Program-made: the position numbers and the translations under genes
Source of the DNA: Atriophallophorus winterbourni
Lineage: Eukaryota; Platyhelminthes; Trematoda; Plagiorchiida; Microphallidae
Assembly: GCA_013407085.1 (NCBI GenBank)
Contig: JACCGJ010014504.1
Span: forward strand, 1-64,000
Reading direction: 5' to 3'
DNA length: 64,000 nt
Shown: piece after piece, positions 12,571 through 23,700 of the stretch
Position numbering within the stretch: position 1 is the stretch's first letter
Layout of the letters: each line of letters opens with the position of its first letter
The notes under the pieces: generated by a model
The model's database searches: none
The model's input: the letters and a program-made list of their open reading frames with translations, nothing else
What the model was told of the DNA's origin: nothing

Positions 12571-13500
12571 CTGCCTTTCGAAATTTCTAACTTTCCTAAA
12601 AGAACGCATCAAGGGCTTAGCACAGGCTGACGCATGATCTGACTCTAGACAGGAGCCCAATTATGGACGGCAATCTTGCACGCGCCCTCGCCAAGAAAAG
12701 CTGATAGCATTATGGTCAATTTGTGTGAAAGAGACCGATTATGGAGATCTCCGGGTAGAACATTAACGCATTGAATCGCAGAAGTTATTGCTGACAAGAT
12801 CGAGCCAGTTCTCTGAACAAAAGCTGCGTAGACTTGTGTGATGACAATCGAGACTAAACCTTCAAACAAATCCTCACTTAAAGACAGACGACACGAGCAT
12901 TCACGTATCCAGCTAAGACAACGATGACTCTCCTCGATGCAAATCTGATGAGTTATTGTATGTTTCCATAGAATACGTCCTTGGCAAGTTCAGAGATAAA
13001 ATAAATCGGTGCATAAGCAGCAACCGTAAACAGGTTGCGGGCCTTATTGTGACCGGCCTTACTTACACGAACCCTGTAGTCTCGCTACAAAAAGGCGACT
13101 GTCGAGTACGATCCAGTCAAACAGTGCGACTCAGTTCTTTCACCCAAAACGATCCTGACACCAGATTGATTAGATACCGTGGCGTCGTCATCCGTGCCCA
13201 GACGTAAATGGTACAACCTGCGTGAATTTGAAGTATTAATCAATCGTGTAACCGAGTTATGTATTCACATATCCGACATCAATATCTAGACTATTAATTG
13301 TACCAGCCAAGGGTGCCTGCTTGCTAAAGTTCGTACATTAGGCGCCACTAATTTGAGTGTTACGTGTGGATAAAATATCGCTCGATGGCCTTAGAAGCAG
13401 GTGGCTAAAATTGAAGACCTTGATGGACAAGTTTTACATCTGTTTGGATTATCTGAGCGACTACGAGACGGAAAACGGTTATTATAAACACTATCTTCTT
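12571..13500. other. unassigned, possibly more LINE debris
   Basis: Open frames occur on both strands (for example 12645-12869 minus, 12956-13207 plus), but no motif could be matched. By position the minus-strand part may continue the RTE remnant. Confidence 0.35.
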
Positions 13501-13806
13501 GTGCTCGGGCACGTGTGATTGAACAGGCTGATCGTACCAACCATATCAAATAGTGACATACAAACGTAAATCATTTTCCAGTCTTCCAATATTTAAAGCG
13601 CATGCGCATTGTGATCGTACTATCCATGCATGATGAGTGCAAATAGCACGAAAACTGTCAGGGTTTGTGCGTGATAGAAATGTATGCAATAAACATTTTT
13701 GTTCACGATAATGAGATGTAAACCTATCTACATGTGTCTGGGCATATGATGATTGATCAGGTTGGTCGTACCAACCTTATCCAGCGGTGGCATACAAGTG
13801 CTACTT
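13501..13806 (+). repeat. HHR repeat family A, partial tandem dimer
   Basis: The body GATTGAACAGGCTGATCGTA at 13517 recurs as GATTGATCAGGTTGGTCGTA at 13751, a 234-bp period, with one degenerate hammerhead between (13627-13672: ATGATGA, GTGC/GCAC stem II, GAAAACTGTC). Such head-to-tail units are typical of retrozyme-like elements. Confidence 0.8.
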
Positions 13807-14099
13807 GTTATTTTACTTCAGTTTTAACACGGTCAGTTTTTAAACATTTAGACAATAATTGATAAACCACTATCAATTTTATATGATCCAAAGTCAATTG
13901 CTTGATGAAAAATGAAAACAAACTTATATGCTATAGATTGCCATTTTACGTACAAAATCTGAACAAACCCATGAGCATCAATACTAAATGTAGATTATTG
14001 TTAGCTTCAATGGAAACAGCAAGGGAAAATCAAAGGCAGCATTACATTGATGAAGCGCATCATGCACCAAATGTATAGGACCACCGTTCTATTATATTA

Positions 14100-14165
14100 C
14101 GTAGTGCTTGTATGCCACTGTGGGATAAGGCTGCTACGACCAACCTGTTCAATCACGTGTCAAAA
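14100..14165 (-). repeat. HHR repeat family A, body fragment
   Basis: Reverse complement of the family A body (GCTTGTATGCCACTGTGGGA), next to a plus-strand copy beginning at 14195. The two face each other. Confidence 0.75.
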
Positions 14166-14194
14166 ACATGTATGTTATGGTTAAACCCATAACC

Positions 14195-14425
14195 ATAAAC
14201 AGGTTGGTCGTACCAGCCTTATCCAACAGTGGCATACAAGCGCTACTTGTTTACCATTCCACCACTGTTTCCAGCGCATGCGGATACTGATCCTACTGTC
14301 CCTACTTGATGTGTGCAAACAGCACGAAACAGGTTGTGGGGTGTGTGTGACGAAAATGCATGCAAATGAACATTTTGGTTCATGGTTGTGTTTAACCACA
14401 TTATACATGTGTTTGGACAGATGTG
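14195..14425 (+). repeat. HHR repeat family A, one unit
   Basis: A full body followed by a ribozyme remnant at 14304-14341 (TTGATGT in place of CTGATGA; GTGC-AAACA-GCAC stem-loop intact; GAAACAGGTT). The start of a second body follows, so it may be a truncated dimer. Confidence 0.8.
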
Positions 14426-15478
14426 ATCAAAGAGTAGTGTTAATGAGTAATACGGGTTCAACAGGAAATCCTCCTAGCCACTTTTACTCCCATGCGCCAT
14501 AGCTAGCTTTCCCCATATCTGCATCTCTCAATCATATCGTTAACGTGAGCACTTCCAATAATGATGCTCAAAGCAACCGCCAATTAACACAGCTTTGACG
14601 AATCCTCAAGTGTAACTGGCTAACACAATGTGGGATCACCGAAAACCTAATCTGTTGAAGCTAAAAAGTTTCAACCTATAGCTTTTAGCGTTTTGTGATG
14701 CACTACAGATTTGCCACCCCACGTTTCGGAAGTCGATGGTTTTTCATATCCAAAAGCTGAAACCACAAAGTAGCCTATGTATGTTGATTCATTTCTATAC
14801 TAAAATTGCCGCCGGAAAGGTATCGTTGCTTGATATCTGAGATATTTTTCGATAAGCTGAAGGAACTACATGTTATGGTGATAACCAAAGCCACTATAAT
14901 GGTGATTAGAATTGTTTATTTGCGCATTGAAAGAATTTAGGACACATTTACTCCAAGTTAAAAATATAATATAGTTTGGTTTCGCTAACTGAATTATACG
15001 AATATCTAATTTCTACACTTTCTATGAACTTGACCGTATTATACGTCATAACTAGCTTTTGTATCCGCATCGCTCAAGAAAGCGCCTTAGCCGTGAATCA
15101 TCTATGTATTATCCGTTCGTGTAATAATAGAGTTAACTCAAATTTGTTGTATATATTCGCGGTCTATCATTACGACACTCGCTATCAAATTTGAACTTTG
15201 CCTGTCAGGAAAAGAGAATTATGTTGTGTGCGGAACGATGTATGTACAACCCGTTGCGTCACGTAATTGAATCTTCATTCAAGCCACGAAATCTACCAAC
15301 ACTGAGGCGTGTAAATAACAAGATTGCTGCTGTCATCTATATGGCGCCAAGTTTTCAACGAGCTGTCACGATAGACAAGACCGTATCCCGAAAACGGAAG
15401 ATATGCCATGTGGGATTAAATCGATTGGAATACAAGCGAATTTCTAACGACCACAACTAACAAGGTAATTGAAATTTT
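14426..15478. other. no supported gene
   Basis: Contains a plus-strand frame of 89 codons (15191-15460, with ESSFKPRNLPTLRRVNNKIA) that looks mildly protein-like but has no recognised motif or splice context. The rest is AT-rich and unremarkable. Confidence 0.4.
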
Positions 15479-15595
15479 TCGAGACCGATTGGGAATACAT
15501 AACCATGGAAATAAAGTTTGCAATGAATCGGTTAGAGCAGAATATTTGGGAACGTTTCGCTTCATCGGCCAAGGGTGTCAGTACGAACAGGATTC
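15479..15595. repeat. divergent PLE pLTR remnant
   Basis: Shares the blocks ATCGGTTAGAGCAG and GGCCAAGGGTGTCAGTA with the pLTRs at 19.5 and 60.5 kb, but with large changes. It lies upstream of the plus-strand PLE and may be its 5' terminal repeat, or a piece of another element. Confidence 0.55.
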
Positions 15596-15814
15596 ACGTT
15601 TAAATGCCATTTTCTTGACCAATCCTGAGTTCTCTAAGATAGCCAGGCGAGATCAAGACAATTGATCACACCCATTAAATGCTGTGTTGATCCCGAAACT
15701 GTTTAATTTGTGTGTGCAAGTGCGAACAGCGTCCGCTGATCCACTACTTACGTAATCTATGTGCAAATTAGGGTTTATGATTATGAATTCCTGATAGGTC
15801 TCAAATACGTTCAA

Positions 15815-18010
15815 TTACTTTTCTGACTCCTACAAACCTCGAGTTCGCAAACTGGCCAGCGAGTTGGTACGAACAGCTGAAACGGAAGAAAAATGGTATA
15901 ATCATCGCATCTACAACCTTAGATCCCAGCTGAATAGAATCATACCAACGGTGCCTGGTGGTCAAACCTCCAGATAATTCTCGAAATTCTCGGAAGGCTT
16001 CCGAAAATGCACCCAAAGTTTTCTCAAAATAAAGGATCCACAGGATCCACAAGTTCAACTGGTTAATAACTCCAAAGATAAATGTACCTCTGCTAGTTCT
16101 TTTGATGACAGTGCTCGACAATATTCTAAGGTAATTAATTTATCAGCTCGAACAAAGATTGTTGGAGAAGTGCTTAAACTTCTCTTTAAGTACAAAATTC
16201 TTGAAAGCAGAGGTTTTCATTCCATGCGTAGAATCCGCCCTCAACCAGCTACCTGAAAGTCAGGCAAATGCACTGCGAAACGGTATATCTAGTATTATCA
16301 AAATACAAAAACCAGAAAGGATTAACCTTACGCCAGATGAACAACAAGAACTTCATTACATTGTGCAAATAAGAGGGAATAGTGATCAACAAGACAGACA
16401 AAGGTAAAGCAACCGTGAATCTTTCTGGAAATGTTTCTAGGGATAAGGAAGAGTCACATTTTGCTGAGGGCTCGTATCAGGTTATTGACAACCGCAGATC
16501 AACGACCGTAATGAATAACCGTAAGAGGGTTGTTTCAAGATACCTCCAAGGAAGTAAAGAAATCTTTGGTCAAAAATCATAATTCATGCTCTAACCAAAA
16601 CCTACTCAGAACCCCAGGTTCTATGGACTTCCGACGATACATAAGATAGGCGTCCCCTTGAGGTTTATTGTAGACGGTATTGGGTTCAACACAACAATTG
16701 GCTAAGCACCTCGATCACCTTTGAAAACCGCTGGTTGTTTACACGAATACTTTTATTAAGAACTCGTTTGATTTTGTTCGTCGCTTAAGTACCGTAACAA
16801 CTGGGAAGGATGAGATGATGGTTATCTTTGGTGTAAGCTCCTTGTTCACGAATGTTGACACTACAAGCGCTTTAGAATTGGCGAGAGAAGTCACTAAACA
16901 CCGATATGACCTTGAAGAATTGTACAAATTTGAGTACACAACAAATCATCAGCGGTGTAGCAATTAGACTAAATATGAACCACTTCTTGTTTGATGGGCA
17001 AAACGATGGTTTAGCGATGAGGTCACCTATTTCCACAGTACTAGCGAATATGCACATTGAGCATTTCGAGGAGATAGTTTTGCAAAACCAGGCTTTAAAA
17101 CCAAATATATGGTGGCACTATATCGAAGATACATTTGTCATCACAAAGCGCAACAGACAAGAAGCCTTTCAATAATTTGGATCCAAACATCCAGGTTACA
17201 AAAGAAACCGAGTCCACGGAAAGAACATCTGCTTTTAGACTGTCTCATATATAAAGACAACAGCAAAATAAAAACGACGGTATATTTTAAGCCAATCGAC
17301 AAAGATGCGTTTTTGAGGTACGCATCAGCGCATCCTAAAACGGTATTACAGTCCGTAGCGAAATCGCTGTTCTACAAGTTTGACCGCCTCTGCAGCGATG
17401 ATGACGATAAGAGACGAGTTCATCAAGAAGTCAGTCGTCGACTTGCAGATCATGGTTACCCCAAGAGCTTAATTTATCGCCAACTGAACCGAGTTAAACA
17501 TCCGCAACCGAACACGGAAAACATTTGGCAAGCTACGGTATCTATACCGTATGTCAAAAGGGCCTACGAAGGAATAAGTCGAATCTTGAATACCACAGGC
17601 ATTACAGTAACATATAAGAGAGATAGAACACTCCGCTTCGTATCAATGCATCTCAACGATAAGACTCCTTTAAGTTGTGCAACCAACTGCATCTAAAAAA
17701 TAAAATGCAAGGGTTGTGCGGGTGTTTACATTAGGCAAAAGCCTAGAGAACTTTGCACTAGGGTTAACGAACATAGAAAACGAATAGTAAAGCAACGTTG
17801 CAATCCCAGTAAATACCAATCATTGATTCATGATTCTGCTCTAGTTGAACACGTGCTGGACACGGGTCACAGCGTGGATAAGACTGGGTGTGAAATCTTA
17901 CAAGGAAAGACTTCGCGCTGAGGCAGTTTGAATAACAAAGGCTGGGGCGATTGCAGTGAACAAGGTGGATGGGGCGGATATCTCAACAATCTGGTGCCCG
18001 GTTCTGAGGC
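15815..18010 (+). mobile_element. Penelope-like element 1 (RT and GIY-YIG), inactive
   Basis: Frames in order: N-terminal region (16159-16407, VEAL-type block CVESALNQLPESQANALRNG); 'NKTDKGKATV' near 16385; FYGLPTIHKIGVPLRFIV near 16620 (canonical PLE 'fYGLPKiHK.g.PLRPIV'); VIFGVSSLFTNV near 16820 (motif A); DGLAMRSPISTVLANMHIEH near 17010; WWHYIEDTFVI near 17115, where the catalytic YxDD is YIED; the RT C-terminal half at 17109-17690 (long open frame); and the GIY-YIG start CKGCAGVYIRQKPRELCTR near 17720. PLE enzymes copy RNA at nicked sites, with GIY-YIG cutting DNA. Several frameshifts plus the YIED change make it dead. Confidence 0.9.
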
Positions 18011-18267
18011 GGGTAAGGATTAATGTGCATAATGCCTAATGCACACGCGGCTAAAGCAAGTAGGCTTATTGGTCAGTGGACATTGATCACACCTGCACCG
18101 GCAAAGCAATTAAGTTATTATACAACATTCAGACTACAAAGATTACCGTGGGTGCACACAGATTACGCAAGTAGTAGGGTCAGCGGACGTTATTAGCACC
18201 AGCACAATAGAAATAAACAATTCGGGGTTTAACACACGTAAGGGGTGGATCAATTTACCTTGTTCTA

Positions 18268-18367
18268 GCCTGTCTACATTAGGTAACTTAGGTTTGATCA
18301 GGTGAATGCAATTGAAACGTGGCTATGATAAGACGGGGTGTGAAATCTTATAGTGAAAGACTTCGGA
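18268..18367 (+). repeat. second short PLE fragment
   Basis: GGTGTGAAATCTTA followed by AAGACTTCG repeats the GIY-YIG region of PLE 1 (17880-17925), and the preceding TTTGATCAGGTGAATG recurs at 60.47 kb. It is a rearranged element piece. Confidence 0.6.
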
Positions 18368-19394
18368 TGGACACTATCAACAGTAGTGTGTTTTCACTTG
18401 ATTATGCCCATCTTTAAATTTTATCCTCTTATAGGAAAGTTCTGAAATCATGCAGTTCAGATACCACACTCCCGCATTGACTGTCGTTCGAAACTTTAGC
18501 CAGTCCGTGAGTGTGTTATCTGAGGCTCTCAACCATCCCAAACTGTCACCACTTAGTGAATCGATTTTCAAATGAAAGTTGGAAACTTCAATTGAAAACT
18601 CTTAGGTTGATTCGATATGCACAAGACCTGGGAAAAGAGTTTAACCCGAATCGACATTTTTAACCGACATTTTCCATGTCCATTACATATTCAAACTTAT
18701 TTTTGAATTCCGCCAAACCTCATGACGAGAAATGTGAAACTCTGGTCTGTGCGAATTTCATACATACATCGTATTCTATACACCATTTTATTTATTTTCG
18801 CCACACATCTTGATATCTGTGAATTGCTACTACTGGCCCAGCCGTGGGTACGACAGAACACAACCGTCTATTCACCGAATGCGAAGAATATCACAAAGTG
18901 AGCGAGTGCGTGAATATCACAGTGAGTGAAAATCACAATTTGAACTCACCATCGATCTTGATTGGTGATTAATCGATAGTTCGTTCACTCTCTATACTAC
19001 AGTGAGTGCCCTCCTAACACATCTTAAATTTTGAGTCTCGAATCTTCAATTGTATCACGAAAAGTCTTAAGGTTTTATGGATTGAGTGTTTAGAAAGAAA
19101 TCCAAATTTATGGTGTCTATGATGGTCGATCTCTTACACGGTCCACTGCAATACTATCAAAACACCTGTGGCTTCATCTATATTTAATTTTTACATTGCA
19201 CCTGACTCAGTATCAACTTCGATCAAACATAAATGCCAATGGACAACACGCGATTTAATAATTACCTCATTGGAACAAACGCGAAGCTCGGTGCGCGCTG
19301 ACAAGAACATCGCTAATTCTAAATGAGGCTAATTTGGCTAGTTTGCGCGCGTTTATCCATGTGAACTAGTCGGATGGGATCAAGATTTAGACGG
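18368..19394. other. intergenic, nothing recognised
   Basis: No coding match. Contains clustered AGTGAGTG/GAATATCAC direct repeats around 18885-18935. Confidence 0.4.
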
Positions 19395-20470
19395 AATGGG
19401 GAGCAATCGATTGGAATTTGTTTGGGACCGATCGTGTATTCATAATACAAAGAAATTTGAGTGCAATTGGTTAGAGCAGTTTGCGGGTATCGTTTCAATT
19501 CTAACATAGAAGCTTCGTCAGACCAAGGGTGATAGTCAGGACAGGGAGCACGATTAAGTAATAGTCAACTCACCACCACTTATTTGACCTTACCGCTAAA
19601 CAGCCTATAGTACGCCTACATTTTGTCACGTTCCGTGAGAATGACCAAAATCAGTGGTCGATTTTCCTACTAGTTGTATCCACATCAATCTAGTACAAGA
19701 GAACACGGTCAAGGTCAGTTGACACAGCGACCCACATGCGTAAAAGTACATAACTAGTAGGTATAAGGTGAATAACAACTATTTACTTTCGCATCAGTGC
19801 CGAGCGCAAGATTGTGGAGATTTCTGCCCCATCCACCTTATTTACCGCTAATGGACCCGCCTTGCCAATTTCGACCGCCTCCGCATGTACGCGTTCGCTA
19901 TACGGTATAATACCACGTCTCAATATTTCCACATGGTCTAGATCAGCGCTGTGGCCTGTATCTAAAACGTGCTCCGCCAAGGCGGAATCACGAATGATGG
20001 ATTGATATTCCCTCACATCCCGGGATATCTCCGGACAAGCTTTCGGTGTTCTTTGATTAGAGTATAAATTTCCCTGGATGTCTACCCTATGTAAACACCC
20101 GAACAGTCCTTATAGTTGATTCTGTAGTTGATGTTCGTAATGCCAGATAAAGTTGTCTTATCCTTGAGGTGCATCAGAACCGAACGGATAGTTTTCCCTT
20201 TCTTGGTTGAACATTCTACGTATCGCTTCAGATGTGCATTTTACATACGGTATACAAACTGTATCTAACCAATTTTTCTCCGACTTTTCGGACGGGTATT
20301 TTACCTTCATCAATTGGCGTTTTACAAAACGTTTTGGATAACCGTGGTCTATGAGCCTTTGGCTCGCTTCACGGTGCGCCTGTTTTCGATCTCTTTCGTC
20401 GCTGCACAGGCGTTCTATCTTATGGAAAACGGACCTGTCTTGGATGAGCGGAAGTGTATCGTAGTACAGC
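19395..20470 (-). mobile_element. Penelope-like element 2, 5'-truncated
   Basis: On the minus strand the element has, 5' to 3': the RT C-terminal region (20158-20470; LCSDERDRKQAHREASQRLI, homologous to 17.4 kb of PLE 1), GIY-YIG (20016-20160; CSGVYIG then stop, then SREIYTLIKEHRKLVRRYPG), the domain end (19783-20016; ALAEHVLDTGHSADLDHVEI) and a 3' pLTR (19395-19790). The RT catalytic half is missing. It is broken by a stop in the GIY-YIG motif and frameshifts. Confidence 0.9.
19483..19530 (-). ncRNA. hammerhead-like motif in PLE 2 pLTR
   Basis: On the minus strand: CTGACGA (19515-19521), a stem II with a C-U mismatch, GAAAC (19492-19496) and GATA in place of GTTA. It is sense to the element and to the host gene upstream. 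Probably weak or inactive. Confidence 0.6.
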
Positions 20471-20548
20471 ATCTGTGACACACTGTATGCGTACTGTAGG
20501 CTGTTCAGCGTTAAGGTCAAACCAGTGGTGGAGGATTGACTACTGTGG
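20471..20548 (+). repeat. inverted pLTR fragment at PLE 2 head
   Basis: GGCTGTTCAGCGTTAAGGTC and the stretch around it match plus-sense pLTR (compare 55.60 kb), opposite to the element's own 3' pLTR. The same head-to-head arrangement is seen at 1847-2503. Its outer edge lies 14 bp from the stop of the PLC-like gene. Confidence 0.85.
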
Positions 20549-20561
20549 AATGGGAAGCAGT

Positions 20562-20756
20562 TCATTCAGATGATTTGGCTTCACTCAAATGGATGAGTTG
20601 GGGGTTTGGCACGAGTGTGCGTAGAATGGAATCAACCATCGTGTTGAAAATCTGCTCAAATCGAGGGGCATAATGAGCTGTTCCAGATGAGGTTGTAAAC
20701 TTGATGATGCACGTTCGAAACTCAGAAATAATGCGTATAGGCAAATAAGAGAGAAC
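20562..20756 (-). CDS. PLC-like gene, terminal exon with stop
   Basis: Acceptor TTTGTTTACAG. It encodes 64 residues (PIRIISEFRTCIIKFTTSSG near the start) and stops with TGA at 20562-20564. Fourteen bases later the sequence turns into Penelope-element terminal repeat, so no native 3' UTR is visible. The intron before it holds a sense-oriented hammerhead repeat (20978-21150). Confidence 0.8.
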   Translation of the reverse strand, partial: VLSYLPIRIISEFRTCIIKFTTSSGTAHYAPRFEQIFNTMVDSILRTLVPNPQLIHLSEAKSSE

Positions 20757-23700
20757 CTGTAAACAAAATGGTAAATTGTGAAGAAACTGGAGATGATTAT
20801 TAAAAATATTTTAAAAAGCGTGTAAGGTAATTGATAAGTTGATTATGAGAAAATATCACCGAGGCTCGTTACTAGGCTGAAGTCTATATCTTATAAATCA
20901 AACAAACGCATAAGTTTATACGCATTGAAATCAAAATACTCTCAGTATATTCGAGTACAAAAGCATGAATTTCCATCACACACATCTCACGACCGGTTTA
21001 ATACTGTTTTCACTCATCAGGTTGGGACAGTAAGATCTGGATCCGCACGTGATTGAGACAGTGAAAGAATGGTAAACAAGTTGCGCTTGTATGCCACTGT
21101 TGGATACGGTTTCGTACGGTCAACCTGTTCAATCACATGAGCCCACGCTCATGTAGGCAGTGTTTTAACCAGTGATCATGAACATAAAAGCTCATTTCTA
21201 TACACTACCATCGTTGCGGTTTTTTAATAATTTGTCCATAGTACCGATGCCTTTTTTTAACAATCGGATATGCTATAGAATCAGAGTCAAGCAAAACTCC
21301 TAATCGCTGTGATTTACGAAACGCGAAACTCTCGCTTGAAGCGCGTACGACTCGTCCACGTGGCCATCACGGCAATTTAAGAAATTGTTCGATAGTCCTT
21401 CGTCTGCGTATTAGTTTACAGCTTAAAGGTTAATTTACAAGGTTTTTCATTAGTTTAAAATATACAAATGAAACAAAAATTTTGACATATGTTTTAGGTA
21501 TCCAATCGACAGAAGCTACGTTTACCCGAACGGAACTATATCTAAGCGTCCAGCAAATTGTCTTTGCCAATTTCGCTATGATAGACGCTATTTCATTGTG
21601 TCGTGTGCCAAGCGATGTGAAACACATACCTTTAATTGATTCGGGGAGCGGCATTTTATCCAGAAAAACAACTGCCTCTAGAAAACACAAACAAAATCCG
21701 GAAGCACAGCTCGAAATCTATTATAATACATTGATAAATGTTAGTAGAATTTAAATATTTACAAATGAGCGCGGGTGTGTGTATAAATTATGGACTGTGA
21801 GAAAGGTTTTATTCCTGTCTATCATGAAAATGGGATATAGATTGCGAATTCGTCCGACATTTCAATTGTTCCTTTGACGTAGCGTAATTTGAAACCTGAG
21901 TGTTCAGTATCGTTGAACTGTTACAGCGGCTAGCAAGTTCTTGGCTCAATGTGTCGGCAACTTCGCAGAGGGAAGGTGGTGCGTAAACTTTCGTGTCTAT
22001 CTAAAAACATAAAATATAAAAAATAATATTTGTACAGTCGGAATAAAGATAATTTGTGGACGAACTGTGGGCATACGTTAGACAATCTCAAAACGTTTAC
22101 TTTAAGAGGATCTACAGTTACACCCTTATTGTTGTTATTATAAGTACAATCATAAGTACATAAGTAAATATTTTATCCTCGTTAATATGCAAGGCAACAA
22201 TCACAGTTCACTGGCAAAGCAAAATTGCAAGGTTGTTGAAATGGTTGATGTTGAAATATCTCGAAAAATGATACGTGGGTTGAACTAAAGTAGCAAAGAA
22301 ATTTTGAAAAGCTACGGCAAGCCACGTGAACAAGATTTTCGTAAATATCTTTCACAATATTGATGTCGATGGATTCGTCTAAATCAGTGAATCTACATTG
22401 AGATGAAATTTGTTGAATCGAGAATTTTTTCAGTATGATTAGCTCAAAGTGTATTGGGGTACTTTGCGTTTCTTATATTACTGTGTCGATTATTACTTAC
22501 TACCTCTCGGTTAATCTTATATTGTTACTTGCACGTAAAAGTTCGCAAACCTTTACATTTGTGATTGAATTTGAACTCAATCAATTATCACAGCTTTTGA
22601 GTAGGTAAGTCTAAGCGAATGTGCCAGACAAAGAATATAATATATTAATAGGTATTTTCACATTTTTCAAACTTTGTTATACCTCCAATCGCTGATAACA
22701 TTGCAAATAACAATTTTATGTAATTGTTTCTCGGTCTGTGCCAACAGAAGGCATCACAGCTGACAGTTTTACACAGATTATCTTTCCGGACTATAGTCAT
22801 GTGATTTGCTAAATACATCATACGACTATTACATAGGCCAGTCCAAAATGAACATCTTTCATTAGGAAGTTTGTAAACCTGAAATTCTTACCCATATAAC
22901 AGAATTAAATGAAAACTCTTGAATTCCTGCCTGGTCTTAATGACGACACCCGGTCAGTGGAGTGTGAAAAATGCGTAATCAATTTTGAGCAACGGCTAAA
23001 GTTATTAAATGCAACAATCATGTTAGTTAGCATTCGTTAGCGATGTAAATGCGCCATTACTACGGCCGCGCCTGCGGTGGCTGGGTCATGTGAAAAAAAT
23101 GGAAAATGTTAGTATTAAAAATGATCTACTCTATGGTGAGTGGAAATTGGGGAGTCTACCTTTGGACAGACCGCAATTGCGGAACGAAGAAGTGTGCAAA
23201 AGTGATATGAAAGATCTTGAAATCAACTCTACGAGTTGGTAAGAACTTGCTCTTGACCGCTCACTAAGGATGCATTGTGTAAAACGTCACGCCAACGCTG
23301 GGAAAGAGCAGACACAGCTCTTGACTGCTGAACGCAGATGACGCGGCCGGCGTGAAACTGACGCCGATGGATGAGTACTGCTTATAACTGTGAGCGCTGC
23401 GGCAGAGATTGTAACTCCCGAATCGGACTGTTTAGTCATTCGAAAAGCTGCGGAATGTGAAAGCATCGTGAGCTGGTGATGTACATCACCCAGTCGACAT
23501 CGACCGAATGCGGCCAACAATATTCATGCACCACTATTACAATAGCGGTTTCAGGATGTTTGCTCCCAGCACGCAAAAACAGAATGTTCAAGATTGAAGG
23601 GGCATTTATATGCTCAGAAGTTGAGTTATATGAAGGTGTTGATTTCTTCATGAGTATCCAGCACCCTATGGTATGAGTGCAGATAGGGGATATGGCAAAA

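Noticed and set aside
13501..14425. CRISPR-like or satellite array from repeated blocks
   Set aside because: The repeats are 233-bp units in both orientations with ribozyme cores, not short direct repeats with unique spacers.
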